From: Deltaproteobacteria bacterium
GTDB taxonomy: Bacteria; Myxococcota; Myxococcia; Myxococcales; Myxococcaceae
Direction of reading: 5' to 3'
DNA: 9,380 nt
Assembly: GCA_016875515.1 (NCBI GenBank)
Contig: VGRA01000067.1
Location: forward strand, 1-9,380
The position numbers were made by a program, and so were the translations under genes. The notes below the pieces were generated by a model. The model was not told the DNA's origin. It worked only from the letters and a program-made list of their open reading frames with translations, and ran no database searches. Below, piece after piece: positions 1 to 7,174 of this stretch. Numbering within the stretch: position 1 is the stretch's first letter; every line of letters starts with the position of its first letter.

Positions 1-756
1 CGCCGCCCCGCGCGCCACCTCCGGTGCGGCGGGCTCGGCGCGGGCAACGGCAGGTGCGGAGGGCCCGGTCCGCACGGACGTCGGGGCACCGGCGAGGATC
101 TCCCGCTCGGGCGCGGCGCGCGCCGGGGTTGCCTCGGGAGGTCGCCGGGCAGCCTCTCCCTCGGAGGCGCGCGCCATGGCGGCGAGCAGCGCCTGGCGGG
201 GCTGTTTCGGTCCCGCGCCCCGGGACTCCTCCCCGCCCTTTCCCTTGCGCCCCTTCTCGGCCGGGAGGGACGCAAGCAGCGCGCGCAGCTCCTTCTGCTT
301 GTCCCCGCGGGGCAGCTGCTTGAGCGCCTTCTCCGCGGTGCGGCGCGCGTCCTCGGGGCGGCCGAGCAGGTCCGCCTGGATGCGGGCCACCTCCAGCGCC
401 GCGTCATCCCCGAGCGGGTGCCGGGGCGCCAGCTCCACCACCCGCCGGTAGTCTCCCGCCGCCCGCAGCAGGTCCTCCTCGGCGCGGCTGATGCGGGAGA
501 GTTCCTCCAGCATCTGCGCGGCGTTGAAGAGGGCCTCGGGGGCGCGGTCCGTGCGCGGGTGCTGCCGGGCCACCGCCTCGTACTTGTCCGCCACGTTGAG
601 CCAGTGGTGTCGGAACTTCCTCCGGGCGGTGTCCTTCTTCAGCGCCTGGTGGGCGGAGCGCGCCTCCCGGTAGGCGAGGTCCGCCTCGCGCGTGGTCCCG
701 GCGCTCGCAGCGGGGGCCAGGAAGAGGCAGGCGGTCAGCAGGGCGCGGCGGAGCAT
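1..756 (-). CDS. TPR-type secreted protein, probable N-acetylmuramoyl-L-alanine amidase (N-terminal part; truncated by window edge)
   Basis: This is an uninterrupted minus-strand frame of 252 codons starting at the ATG at 756 and running off the left edge. Residues 1-19 form a signal peptide: Arg-Arg, then a hydrophobic stretch, then an ASA/G cleavage site, so the product is exported. Residues 20-155 are helical and TPR/BamD-like, with motifs such as RHHWLNVADKYEAVA, HPRTDRAPEALFNAAQ and DYRRVVELAPRHPLGDDAAL. From about 156 onward there is a basic, then Ala/Pro/Arg-rich linker. Deltaproteobacterial and myxobacterial AmiC-type amidases (septal peptidoglycan hydrolases) often have this arrangement, with the AMIN and zinc amidase domains following the TPR region. 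I also recall this gene as a neighbour of mutS in related phyla. The catalytic domain lies outside the window, so the amidase call rests on the N-terminus and context. It could instead be another TPR lipoprotein-like envelope protein. The Shine-Dalgarno is weak (an AGG about 10 bases upstream). Confidence 0.62.
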   Translation of the reverse strand, partial: MLRRALLTACLFLAPAASAGTTREADLAYREARSAHQALKKDTARRKFRHHWLNVADKYEAVARQHPRTDRAPEALFNAAQMLEELSRISRAEEDLLRAAGDYRRVVELAPRHPLGDDAALEVARIQADLLGRPEDARRTAEKALKQLPRGDKQKELRALLASLPAEKGRKGKGGEESRGAGPKQPRQALLAAMARASEGEAARRPPEATPARAAPEREILAGAPTSVRTGPSAPAVARAEPAAPEVARGAA

Positions 757-954
757 GGACGGGGGTACCTGAGGCTACAGGCTGGGACCGTCATGTGATC
801 ACCGGAACGGGGACGTGGCAAAAAAGTCACCGGTGTTCCCGCTCCGGGGGCGGAGTGCTCTTCTTTCCTCCCATGCACCGCTACCGGAAGCTGACGGGGC
901 GCCTGGACTGGACCTGCCATCGGCAGCATCCAGAGATCCGGGCGGCCCCGTCCG
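757..954. promoter_or_regulatory. Intergenic region upstream of the amidase-type gene
   Basis: This 198-base stretch has no convincing gene in any frame. Short open frames starting at 815 and 873 on the plus strand have no Shine-Dalgarno and no recognisable protein character. It should contain the promoter of the minus-strand gene starting at 756. The only structure I see is the inverted repeat at 802-847, described separately. Confidence 0.4.
802..847 (-). promoter_or_regulatory. Imperfect inverted repeat with sigma-54-like -24/-12 spacing
   Basis: The arms ccggaacggggac (802-814) and gttcccgctccgg (835-847) are reverse complements at 11 of 13 positions. Inside them lie gtggc (815-819) and gtcac (826-830), pairing at 4 of 5 around an A-tract. 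Read on the minus strand, the interior gives GG, ten bases (TGACTTTTTT), then GC. That is the invariant spacing of sigma-54 promoters, with a good T-rich -12 side but a poor match to TGGCAC at -24. A start would fall near 806, giving a leader of about 50 bases for the gene at 756. The element could be a regulator-binding site or chance; confidence is low. Confidence 0.22.
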
Positions 955-1302
955 ATGCAGGCGTCAGCGTGGGAGCACGTCCGCGACGAACATGGGAAGA
1001 GCAGTCTCCCCGCCGTGGATGCCCCGCGGCAGGTGGAGGTGAGCGAGGGGCAGGCGTCTCTGGAGGACCTGGAGCGGAGGGTCCGAACCGGGGCGCTGCG
1101 CCCCGAGGACCTGGTGGAGTGGGACGGCCGGTGAACGCCCCTCGACCAGGTGTTCCACTTTGACGGCGCGTGCGAGGCGACCAGGCGCCGGAGGCGGCGG
1201 CGCCACGCGCTGATGACCGTGGCAGCCACCCTCCTCTTCCCGCTGCTCGCCTTCGGGGCCCTGCGCGGGTTCATCTGGCTGGTCACGGGGGCACGGAGGT
1301 AG
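955..1302 (+). pseudogene. Small GYF_2-like, single-membrane-helix protein interrupted by an in-frame TGA
   Basis: The frame from the ATG at 955 to the TAG at 1300-1302 spans 115 codons with one internal stop, TGA at 1132-1134. Before the stop it reads like a GYF_2-type domain (AWEHVRDEHGK, then SLEDLERRVRTGALRPEDLV and EWDGR). After the stop the same frame continues with TPLDQVFHF, an Arg cluster (codons 75-82) and a hydrophobic helix (about codons 86-108, LMTVAATLLFPLLAFGALRG). The family pattern expects Trp at the stop (G-x-W-x-P-L), so a TGG-to-TGA change explains it. Codon use is strongly G/C-ending on both sides of the stop, as in intact genes here. No good ribosome site precedes 955, and the true start could be another codon (the frame is open from 895). 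It converges on mutS, ending 17 bases from its stop. Alternatives are a sequence error or stop readthrough. The function of the family is unknown to me. Confidence 0.55.
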
Positions 1303-1319
1303 CCGTTCCCGTCCCCCCC

Positions 1320-3998
1320 TCACAGCGCCTTCTTCCACTGCGCCAGCAGGTTGAGCGCCTCCAGCGGGTTGGTGGCGTCCACGGCCAGCGCGCGCAGGCT
1401 CTCCAGCACGGCCCTCTCCTCCGGCCGGAGTAAAGGCGGGGCGTCATGGAGGAACAGCCCCATCTGGGCAGCAGGGGGCGGCGCGCGCGCGCGCCCCTTC
1501 TGGCTCAAGCGGGGGCGACCGGCGTCATCCGGCTCCCCGGACTCCAGGTTGGCGAGGATGTCCCGCGCCCGCGCCACCACTTCTGGCGGAAGTCCCGCCA
1601 GGCGCGCCACCTCAATGCCGTAGCTCTGGTTGGCCCCGCCCTCCACCAACTTGCGGAGGAAGAGCACCTTCCCCTGCACCTCCTTCACCGCCATGGAGAG
1701 GTTGCGAACCCGGGGGCGCTCCCGCGAGAGATCCGTCAGCTCGTGGTAGTGGGTGGCGAAGAGCGTCCGCGCCCCCACCCGGTCGTGCAGGTGCTCCGCC
1801 ACGGCCCACGCAATGGACAGGCCGTCAAAGGTGGAGGTGCCGCGGCCAATTTCATCCAACACCACCAGGCTGCGCCGGCTGGCGTGGTGGAGGATGTTGG
1901 CCGTCTCCGTCATCTCCACCATGAAGGTGGACTGGCCCCGGGCCAGGTTGTCCGCTGCCCCCACGCGCGTGAAGATCCGGTCACACAGCCCCACGTGGGC
2001 CCGCGCCGCGGGGACGAAGGAGCCCGCCTGCGCCATCAGGGTGCAGAGCGCCACCTGCCGCATCACCGTGCTCTTCCCGGCCATGTTGGGCCCGGTGAGG
2101 ATGAGCAACTGCCCGGCGTCCCGGGAGAGCGTGACGTCATTGGGGACGAAGACGTCCCCAGTGAGCAGCCGCTCCACCACCGGGTGGCGGGATGCCTGCA
2201 GTTCCAGCCGGTCCGAGTCCTCCACCACCGGCCTGCAGTAGCCGTACTCCGCGGCGCACCGCGCGAAGGACAGGAGCACGTCCGCGGTGGCCACCGCCTC
2301 CGCCGCCGCCCGCAGCGGCCCCACGTGGGCGATCACCTGCGCGCGGAGGGACTCGAACAGTTCGAACTCCAGCGCGAAGCGGCGCTCCTCCGCGGTCAGC
2401 ACCTCCGTCTCATGGCGCTTGAGCTCCTCCGTGACGAAGCGCTCCGCGTTCACCGTGGTCTGCCGGCGCTGGTAGTCCGCGGGCACCCGGTCCAGGTTGG
2501 CCCGCGTCACTTCAATGTAGTACCCGAAGATCTTGTTGAAGCGGACCTTGAGGGAGGGGATCCCGGTCCGCTCCCGCTCCCGCTGCTCCATGGCGAGCAG
2601 CGTGTTCTTCCCGGAGGTGGTCAGCGCAATCAGCCGGTCCAGCTCCGGGTGGAACCCCACCCGGAACATGCCCCCCTCCTTCAACACCGTGGGAGGCTCC
2701 TCCACCACCGCGCCGGAGAGCGCCCGCTGCAGGTTGCCGAGCGCCCCCAGGGGGCCGGCGAGCAGCCGCAGCAGCGGCGCCTGGCACCGGCCCAGCGCGG
2801 CCCCCAGCTGCGGCAACTGCTCCAGGGAGCGGGACAGGGCGAGCAGGTCCCGCGCGTTCCCGGCCCCGAGCGCCAGCCGCCCGGACAGCCGCTCCAGGTC
2901 CGCCACCCCCTTGAGCAGCCCGAGCAGTTCCTCCCGCCAGAGCGATCTGTTGGACAACTCCTCCACGGCATCCAGCCGGGCGTTGATCTCCGGCACCACC
3001 GCCAGGGGAGCCGCGAGCCAGCGCGCCAGCGTCCGGGCACCCATGCCGGTGGCGGTGCGGTCCAGCACCCCCAGGAGCGCCCCCCTTCGGCCGCCGTCCT
3101 TGAGCGTGCGCAGTATTTCCAGGTTTGCCAGCGAAGCCTCGTCCAGCCGCAGCTGCTCGGCGGGCTGCAGCCGCCGGAGCCGGTCCACGTGGCGGGCCTC
3201 CGTGCGCTGGGTGTCCTTGAGGTAGCGGAGCGCCGCCCCCGCCGCCCCCACCGAAAGCTCCGTCCCGGACAGCCCAAACCCCTCCAGCGAGGCCGCCCGC
3301 AGGTGCTCCTTCAGCAGCGCGTGGCTGCGCGCCGGCGAGAATGCGGCCCCCTCCAGCCCGGCTACCGCGGGCGTCCGGGCCAGCTGGGCGCACAGGGAGA
3401 CGAGCCACGGCGCGGACTCCTCCCCGGAAGGCACGAGCAGTTCCCGGGCCCCGGCCCGCCCCAGCTCCTCCGCCAGCGCCGCCGCCCCGGCGAGCTCCGC
3501 GGCGAGGAAGTCCCCGGTGGAGGCGTCCAGCAGGGCAAGGCCATACCCGTCCTTCCCCGGCAGGATGGCGGCGAGGAAGTTGTTCTCCTTTGCCTCCAGC
3601 ACCTCTTCATCCAGCACCATCCCGGGGGAGATGATCCGGGTCACCTCCCGCCGGACGATCCCCGGCCCCGTGCCCGGGGGCTCCACCTGCTCGCAGATGG
3701 CCACCTTCAGCCCGGCGTCAATGAGCCGGGCCACGTACCGGCGCGCCGAGTGGTACGGCACCCCGCACATGGGGATGCGGGTGTCCCCCTTTGCGCGGGA
3801 GGTGAGCGTGATCTGCAGGAGCTCCGCCGCCTTCACCGCGTCTTCGAAGAACAGCTCGTAGAAGTCCCCCAGCCTGAAGAACAGCAGCGCCCCCGGGGTC
3901 TGCGACTTCACCTCCAGGTACTGCCGCAGCATGGGGGTCAGCTGGCCAATCTCCCCGCCCCCCTCCTCCGTCCCCGCCGCAGCCGCCTGCTCCGCCAT
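1320..3998 (-). CDS. mutS: DNA mismatch repair protein MutS
   Basis: This 892-residue protein recognises mismatches and small loops and recruits MutL in methyl-independent or methyl-directed repair. The mismatch-binding domain shows the Phe-x-Glu motif (F46-Y47-E48 within GDFYELFFEDA) followed by IPMCGVPYHSA and the ICEQ motif. The lever and clamp region includes KIFGYYIEVTRAN and FVTEELK. The ATPase core has Walker A GPNMAGKST (636-644, Lys642), the loop STFMVEMTETANIL, Walker B LVVLDEIGRGTSTFDG (Asp715, Glu716) and ATHYHEL. The C-terminal tail contains a proline-rich linker and ends in NPLEALNLLAQWKKAL, the usual MutS ending. Length is slightly above the roughly 850-880 typical of the family, mainly from a Gly/Ala/Glu-rich N-terminus. 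The start at 3998 is the ATG nearest the conserved LTPMLRQYLEVK block; the frame stays open upstream across nhaA by GC bias, but that part has no family character. All key residues are present, so the gene should be functional. Confidence 0.97.
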   Translation of the reverse strand: MAEQAAAAGTEEGGGEIGQLTPMLRQYLEVKSQTPGALLFFRLGDFYELFFEDAVKAAELLQITLTSRAKGDTRIPMCGVPYHSARRYVARLIDAGLKVAICEQVEPPGTGPGIVRREVTRIISPGMVLDEEVLEAKENNFLAAILPGKDGYGLALLDASTGDFLAAELAGAAALAEELGRAGARELLVPSGEESAPWLVSLCAQLARTPAVAGLEGAAFSPARSHALLKEHLRAASLEGFGLSGTELSVGAAGAALRYLKDTQRTEARHVDRLRRLQPAEQLRLDEASLANLEILRTLKDGGRRGALLGVLDRTATGMGARTLARWLAAPLAVVPEINARLDAVEELSNRSLWREELLGLLKGVADLERLSGRLALGAGNARDLLALSRSLEQLPQLGAALGRCQAPLLRLLAGPLGALGNLQRALSGAVVEEPPTVLKEGGMFRVGFHPELDRLIALTTSGKNTLLAMEQRERERTGIPSLKVRFNKIFGYYIEVTRANLDRVPADYQRRQTTVNAERFVTEELKRHETEVLTAEERRFALEFELFESLRAQVIAHVGPLRAAAEAVATADVLLSFARCAAEYGYCRPVVEDSDRLELQASRHPVVERLLTGDVFVPNDVTLSRDAGQLLILTGPNMAGKSTVMRQVALCTLMAQAGSFVPAARAHVGLCDRIFTRVGAADNLARGQSTFMVEMTETANILHHASRRSLVVLDEIGRGTSTFDGLSIAWAVAEHLHDRVGARTLFATHYHELTDLSRERPRVRNLSMAVKEVQGKVLFLRKLVEGGANQSYGIEVARLAGLPPEVVARARDILANLESGEPDDAGRPRLSQKGRARAPPPAAQMGLFLHDAPPLLRPEERAVLESLRALAVDATNPLEALNLLAQWKKAL

Positions 3999-4136
3999 GT
4001 CCCGGTCCCCGCGTGTGCCCGGGCCTGCCTCATGGCAGCCGGGAGAGTTCCCGTGCTTACCACTTCCCCCTGACGAAGCCCTTGCCGGAAAACCCCCCAC
4101 AACCACCCTCGCACCCGTTAGGTTCCCGAGTCCGCC
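3999..4136. promoter_or_regulatory. Divergent intergenic region between mutS and the nhaA operon
   Basis: These 138 bases separate the divergent starts of mutS (3998, minus) and nhaA (4137, plus), so promoters for both must lie here or just inside the genes. It is less G-rich than its surroundings on the plus strand, with C-runs and an A-tract near 4089. I see no convincing -35/-10 pair, sigma-54 element or operator. A 5-base hairpin (ctgcc/ggcag, 4025-4038) is too short to interpret. Confidence 0.45.
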
Positions 4137-5462
4137 ATGCCGGAGATCAAAAGGCCCCTTCCCCCGCTGTTCCAGGTCGTGCTGCGGCCCTTCCAGTCGT
4201 TCTTCGAGCTGGAGATGGCCGGCGGCATCCTGCTGGTGGTGGCCGCAGCCGTCGCGCTCGCGTGGGCCAACTCCCCGTGGGCGGCCGTCTACGAGGGGCT
4301 GCTCCACTACCCGCTGGCGGTCCAGGTGGGCAGCTTGCGGGCGGCGTTCGAGCTGCACGTGCTTGTCAACGACGTGCTCATGACCGTGTTCTTCGCGGTG
4401 GTGGGGATGGAGATCAAGCGCGAGCTGGCCGTGGGGGAGCTGCGCACCCCGGCCCGGGCGCTGCTGCCGGCAGTGGCGGCCGTGGGCGGGATGGCGGTGC
4501 CCGGACTGGTGTACCTGGCCTTCAACGCGGGCAGGCCCAGCGCCTCCGGCTGGGCCATCCCCATGGCCACGGACATTGCTTTCAGCATTGGCGTGCTGAC
4601 GCTGGTGCGCGGGCGGGTGCACCACGGGTTGGTGGTGTTCCTCACCGCGCTGGCCATCTTCGACGACCTGGGGGGGATCCTCGTCATCGCCCTGTTCTAC
4701 GGGAGCGGGCTGCACGCCCCGTGGCTGCTCGCCGCGCTGGGCGTGACCGCGGTGCTGGCGCTGTTCAACCATTACTACGTGCGCAACGGCGTCCTGTGGC
4801 TGGCCGGCGGGGCGGCGCTGTGGACCTGCATGCACCACGGCGGCATCCACGCCACCATTGCCGGGGTGGTGCTGGGCATGTGCATGCCGGCCCGCGGCCT
4901 GCAGTCCCCCGGGGACGTGCTCGAGGCGCTGCGGCGCCACGTGGAGGGGCTGTCGGGGAAGCCCGCGGAGGAGGAGGTGCAGGCACAGGAGATCCTCCAA
5001 ATCGAGGAGACGCTGGAGGACCTGGAGCCGCCCCTCAACCGCTTCGTCCACCTGCTGCACCCCTGGGTGGTGTACGGCATCCTCCCGCTCTTTGCGCTGG
5101 CCAACGCGGGGGTGGCGCTTCGCGGCGGGCCGGAGGTGTCCCTCTTGAGCCCGGTGTCCCTGGGGGTGGGGCTGGGGCTTCTGTTGGGGAAGCCGGTGGG
5201 GATCTTCCTGACCACCTGGATGGCGGTGAGGGCGGGCCTGTCCCCCATGCCGGGGAAGGCGCACCCGGCACAGCTGTTTGGCGTGGCGGTGGTGGGCGGC
5301 ATCGGCTTCACGGTGGCGCTCTTCGTGGCCTCGCTGTCCTTTCCCGGGATGCCGGGGGTGCTGGACTCGGCGAAGCTGGGCGTCCTGGTGGGCTCCTTCG
5401 CCTCGGCGCTGCTCGGCTACGCGATCCTCCGGTTCGGCCCCGGGGCCCGGGAGGCGGCATGA
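4137..5462 (+). CDS. nhaA: Na+/H+ antiporter NhaA
   Basis: This 441-residue inner-membrane protein exchanges sodium (or lithium) for protons, setting internal pH and Na+. Family hallmarks are in order: FFAVVGMEIKRELAVGEL (85-102), MATDIAFSIGVL (143-154; Asp146 corresponds to E. coli Asp133), AIFDDLGGILVIALFY (173-188; Asp176-Asp177 correspond to the ion-binding pair 163-164), GGIHATIAGVVLG (235-247), LFALANAGVAL, and LGKPVGIF (Lys352, equivalent to Lys300). About twelve hydrophobic segments are visible. It is about 50 residues longer than the E. coli protein because of an acidic cytoplasmic insert at roughly 252-300, common in non-enteric members. The pH-sensor cluster is partly altered: the His residues of HLLHPW are kept, but Val304 sits where E. 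coli has Glu252 by my alignment. It is the first gene of the five-gene block; its stop overlaps the next start (ATGA, 5459-5462). The Shine-Dalgarno is weak. Confidence 0.96.
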   Translation: MPEIKRPLPPLFQVVLRPFQSFFELEMAGGILLVVAAAVALAWANSPWAAVYEGLLHYPLAVQVGSLRAAFELHVLVNDVLMTVFFAVVGMEIKRELAVGELRTPARALLPAVAAVGGMAVPGLVYLAFNAGRPSASGWAIPMATDIAFSIGVLTLVRGRVHHGLVVFLTALAIFDDLGGILVIALFYGSGLHAPWLLAALGVTAVLALFNHYYVRNGVLWLAGGAALWTCMHHGGIHATIAGVVLGMCMPARGLQSPGDVLEALRRHVEGLSGKPAEEEVQAQEILQIEETLEDLEPPLNRFVHLLHPWVVYGILPLFALANAGVALRGGPEVSLLSPVSLGVGLGLLLGKPVGIFLTTWMAVRAGLSPMPGKAHPAQLFGVAVVGGIGFTVALFVASLSFPGMPGVLDSAKLGVLVGSFASALLGYAILRFGPGAREAA

Positions 5463-7174
5463 TCATCGAGGCCTTCCAGGACCTGAACCGGGTGCGCCAG
5501 ATCGCGGTCATTGCCGCCCGGTATGGCTTTGCACAGTACGTGGACCGCGGCGGGCTCTGGCGGATCCTGGGCAAGCGGGAGGAGGTGGCCGAGGCCCCCG
5601 AGGTGGGGAGGGCCTCCACGGCGCGGCGCTTCCGGATGCTGCTGGCGGAGCTGGGGCCCACCTTCGTCAAGCTGGGCCAGGTGATGAGCACGCGGGCGGA
5701 CCTGCTGCCGGCCGAGTACGTCGAGGAGCTGGCCCATCTGCAGGACCAGGTGCCACCCTTCCCCCTCGAGCAGGTGAAGGAGCAGATCCGCGCGGGGCTG
5801 GGGCGGGATCCCGCCGAGCTGTTCCGGGAGATCGGTCCCACCCCCCTGGCGGCCGCCTCCATTGCGCAGGTCCACCGGGCCGTTACCCAGGACGGGGCCG
5901 AGGTGGTCATCAAGATCCAGCGCCCCGGCATTGGCGAGTCCATCCGCGCCGATCTCTCCGTGCTGCGCTCGCTCGCGCGGATGCTGGAGGCGCTGGTGGA
6001 CGACACCGGCGTGTACACCCCCACGGGGATCGTGGACGAGTTCGACCGCGCCATCCACGAGGAGCTGGACTTCCTGCACGAAGCGTCCAACCTGCGGGCG
6101 TTCCAGCGGACCCACGCCGGCAGGCCGCGGGTGCGCATCCCCGCCCTCTACGAGTCGCTCTCCTGCAAGACGGTGCTCACGCTGGAGCTCTTGCGCGGGG
6201 TTAAGGTGGGGCAGCCGGAGTTCGCCGGCCACTCCCCCGAGGGGCTGGCGAGGCTCCTGGTGGAAGAGAGCTTCCGGCAGCTGTTCGACGACGGGCTGTT
6301 CCACGGGGATCCGCACCCGGGCAACATCCTGGTTCTGCCACAGGAGGGCGGCGAGGAGCAGGTGGCGCTGCTGGACTTCGGCCTGGTGGGGCGCGTCAGC
6401 CCGCAGATGCAGGAGACGCTGGTGATGCTGGTGCTGGCCATTGCGCTGAAGGACGCGGACAGCGCGGCGCGGATCCTCTACCGCGCGGGGGCCCCGGACA
6501 CGCGCACCAACCTCACCGGGTTCCGCAACGACATCCGGGGGATCCTGGGCAGCTACCTGCCCGCCACGCTGGGCGAGGTGGACGCGCGGGTGATGTTCCG
6601 TGATCTGCTGGATCTGGCGGTGCGGTACCACATCCGCGTGCCCCGCGAGTACGCCATCCTCTCCCGGGCCACGGTTGCCATGGAGGGGATGCTCCGGTCG
6701 CTCCACCCGAACCTCAACATCGGGGAGATCGCCCTGCCGTACGCGCAGGAGCTGCTCAAGAGCCGGTACGATCCCACGCAACTGCAGGGCAACCTGGCCC
6801 GGACCCTGTTCCGCGTGCAGGGCTTGGCGAGCGACGTCCCGCTGCAGCTGTCCCAGATCCTCCTGGACCTGGAGTCCGGCAAGTTCACCATCGCGGTGCG
6901 GAGCACCGCCCTGGAGAGCCTCGCGGCCCAGGTGCGTTCGCTGGCGGTGGTGGTCTACCTGGGGCTGTGCGCCTGCGGGCTGATCGTGGGGGCCTTCGTC
7001 TCCTTCCCGCGCGCAGGGGAGCCCGTCCAGGGCATCCCACCGCACGGGCTGCTGGCCGCCGCAGCGGCCGCCGCCGTCTCCGGTGGCGTGTTGGCCTGGG
7101 CGCTGTTCAAGGGGCGCTGGAGGAAGGTGCCGCTGCAGTGGCTGCTGGGGCGGCGGCGGGAGCCCCCCCGGTGA
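5459..7174 (+). CDS. AarF/ABC1/UbiB-family atypical protein kinase-like ATPase
   Basis: This 571-residue protein is of the family that includes UbiB, Coq8/ADCK3 and plastid ABC1K proteins, which act as ATPases supporting quinone and lipid metabolism at membranes. Visible motifs are the KxGQ motif K71-L-G-Q74, the Ala-rich loop AAASIAQVH (131-139), the ATP-binding Lys152 in VVIKIQRPG, ExD in EELDFLHEASN (Glu202, Asp204), HGDPHPGN (282-289) and the DFG motif at 306-308. Two C-terminal hydrophobic helices (about 495-517 and 531-551) give the usual UbiB membrane anchor. Start choice is clear: the ATG overlaps the nhaA stop (ATGA) and follows GGGAGG at 5449-5454. It overlaps the next gene by GTGA. 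Myxobacteria generally use menaquinone rather than ubiquinone, so the name UbiB may mislead. Placement before lipid-transporter genes suggests a role in lipid or quinone handling; that is inference. Confidence 0.93.
   Translation: MIIEAFQDLNRVRQIAVIAARYGFAQYVDRGGLWRILGKREEVAEAPEVGRASTARRFRMLLAELGPTFVKLGQVMSTRADLLPAEYVEELAHLQDQVPPFPLEQVKEQIRAGLGRDPAELFREIGPTPLAAASIAQVHRAVTQDGAEVVIKIQRPGIGESIRADLSVLRSLARMLEALVDDTGVYTPTGIVDEFDRAIHEELDFLHEASNLRAFQRTHAGRPRVRIPALYESLSCKTVLTLELLRGVKVGQPEFAGHSPEGLARLLVEESFRQLFDDGLFHGDPHPGNILVLPQEGGEEQVALLDFGLVGRVSPQMQETLVMLVLAIALKDADSAARILYRAGAPDTRTNLTGFRNDIRGILGSYLPATLGEVDARVMFRDLLDLAVRYHIRVPREYAILSRATVAMEGMLRSLHPNLNIGEIALPYAQELLKSRYDPTQLQGNLARTLFRVQGLASDVPLQLSQILLDLESGKFTIAVRSTALESLAAQVRSLAVVVYLGLCACGLIVGAFVSFPRAGEPVQGIPPHGLLAAAAAAAVSGGVLAWALFKGRWRKVPLQWLLGRRREPPR
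7158..7162 (+). promoter_or_regulatory. Ribosome binding site favouring the GTG start at 7171
   Basis: GGGAG lies 8 bases before the GTG at 7171 but 14 before the alternative in-frame ATG at 7177. This favours the GTG, which also forms a GTGA overlap with the upstream stop like the other junctions in this operon. Confidence 0.45.

Noticed and set aside
1132..1134. The in-frame TGA as a selenocysteine codon
   Set aside because: The motif expects Trp, not Cys, at this site, and there is no redox motif around it and no evident SECIS-like hairpin directly downstream. A nonsense change or error is simpler.
815..1163. Short plus-strand frames starting at 815 and 873
   Set aside because: No Shine-Dalgarno and no recognisable motif. 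Their downstream parts overlap the better supported frame at 955-1302 out of phase.
1303..1319. A bidirectional terminator between the broken small gene and mutS
   Set aside because: The 17 bases contain a C-run but no inverted repeat or T-run.
735..1338. Minus-strand open frames across the gap between mutS and the amidase-type gene
   Set aside because: They are antisense to the interrupted plus-strand GYF_2-like frame and show no domain features, no ribosome site and shadow-like Pro/Arg composition.
4025..4038. A ctgcc/ggcag hairpin in the mutS-nhaA intergenic region
   Set aside because: The stem is only five base pairs in GC-rich DNA and is expected by chance.
1446..4073. A very long plus-strand open frame (875 codons) antisense to mutS
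   Set aside because: Its translation is rich in Arg, Pro, His, Gln and Gly with no domain character, and it mirrors an unmistakable mutS. Such frames arise from the absence of A/T-rich stop codons in high-GC coding DNA.
3999..5264. An upstream extension of the mutS frame on the minus strand across nhaA
   Set aside because: The extension is antisense to conserved NhaA sequence and has a His/Gln/Arg-rich shadow composition. MutS homologues begin close to the ATG at 3998.
4013..5458. Upstream in-frame extension of the UbiB-family gene through nhaA
   Set aside because: The extension is an out-of-frame reading of nhaA with low-complexity Gly/Arg/Ala content. The ATG at 5459 has a Shine-Dalgarno and the family's usual N-terminus.
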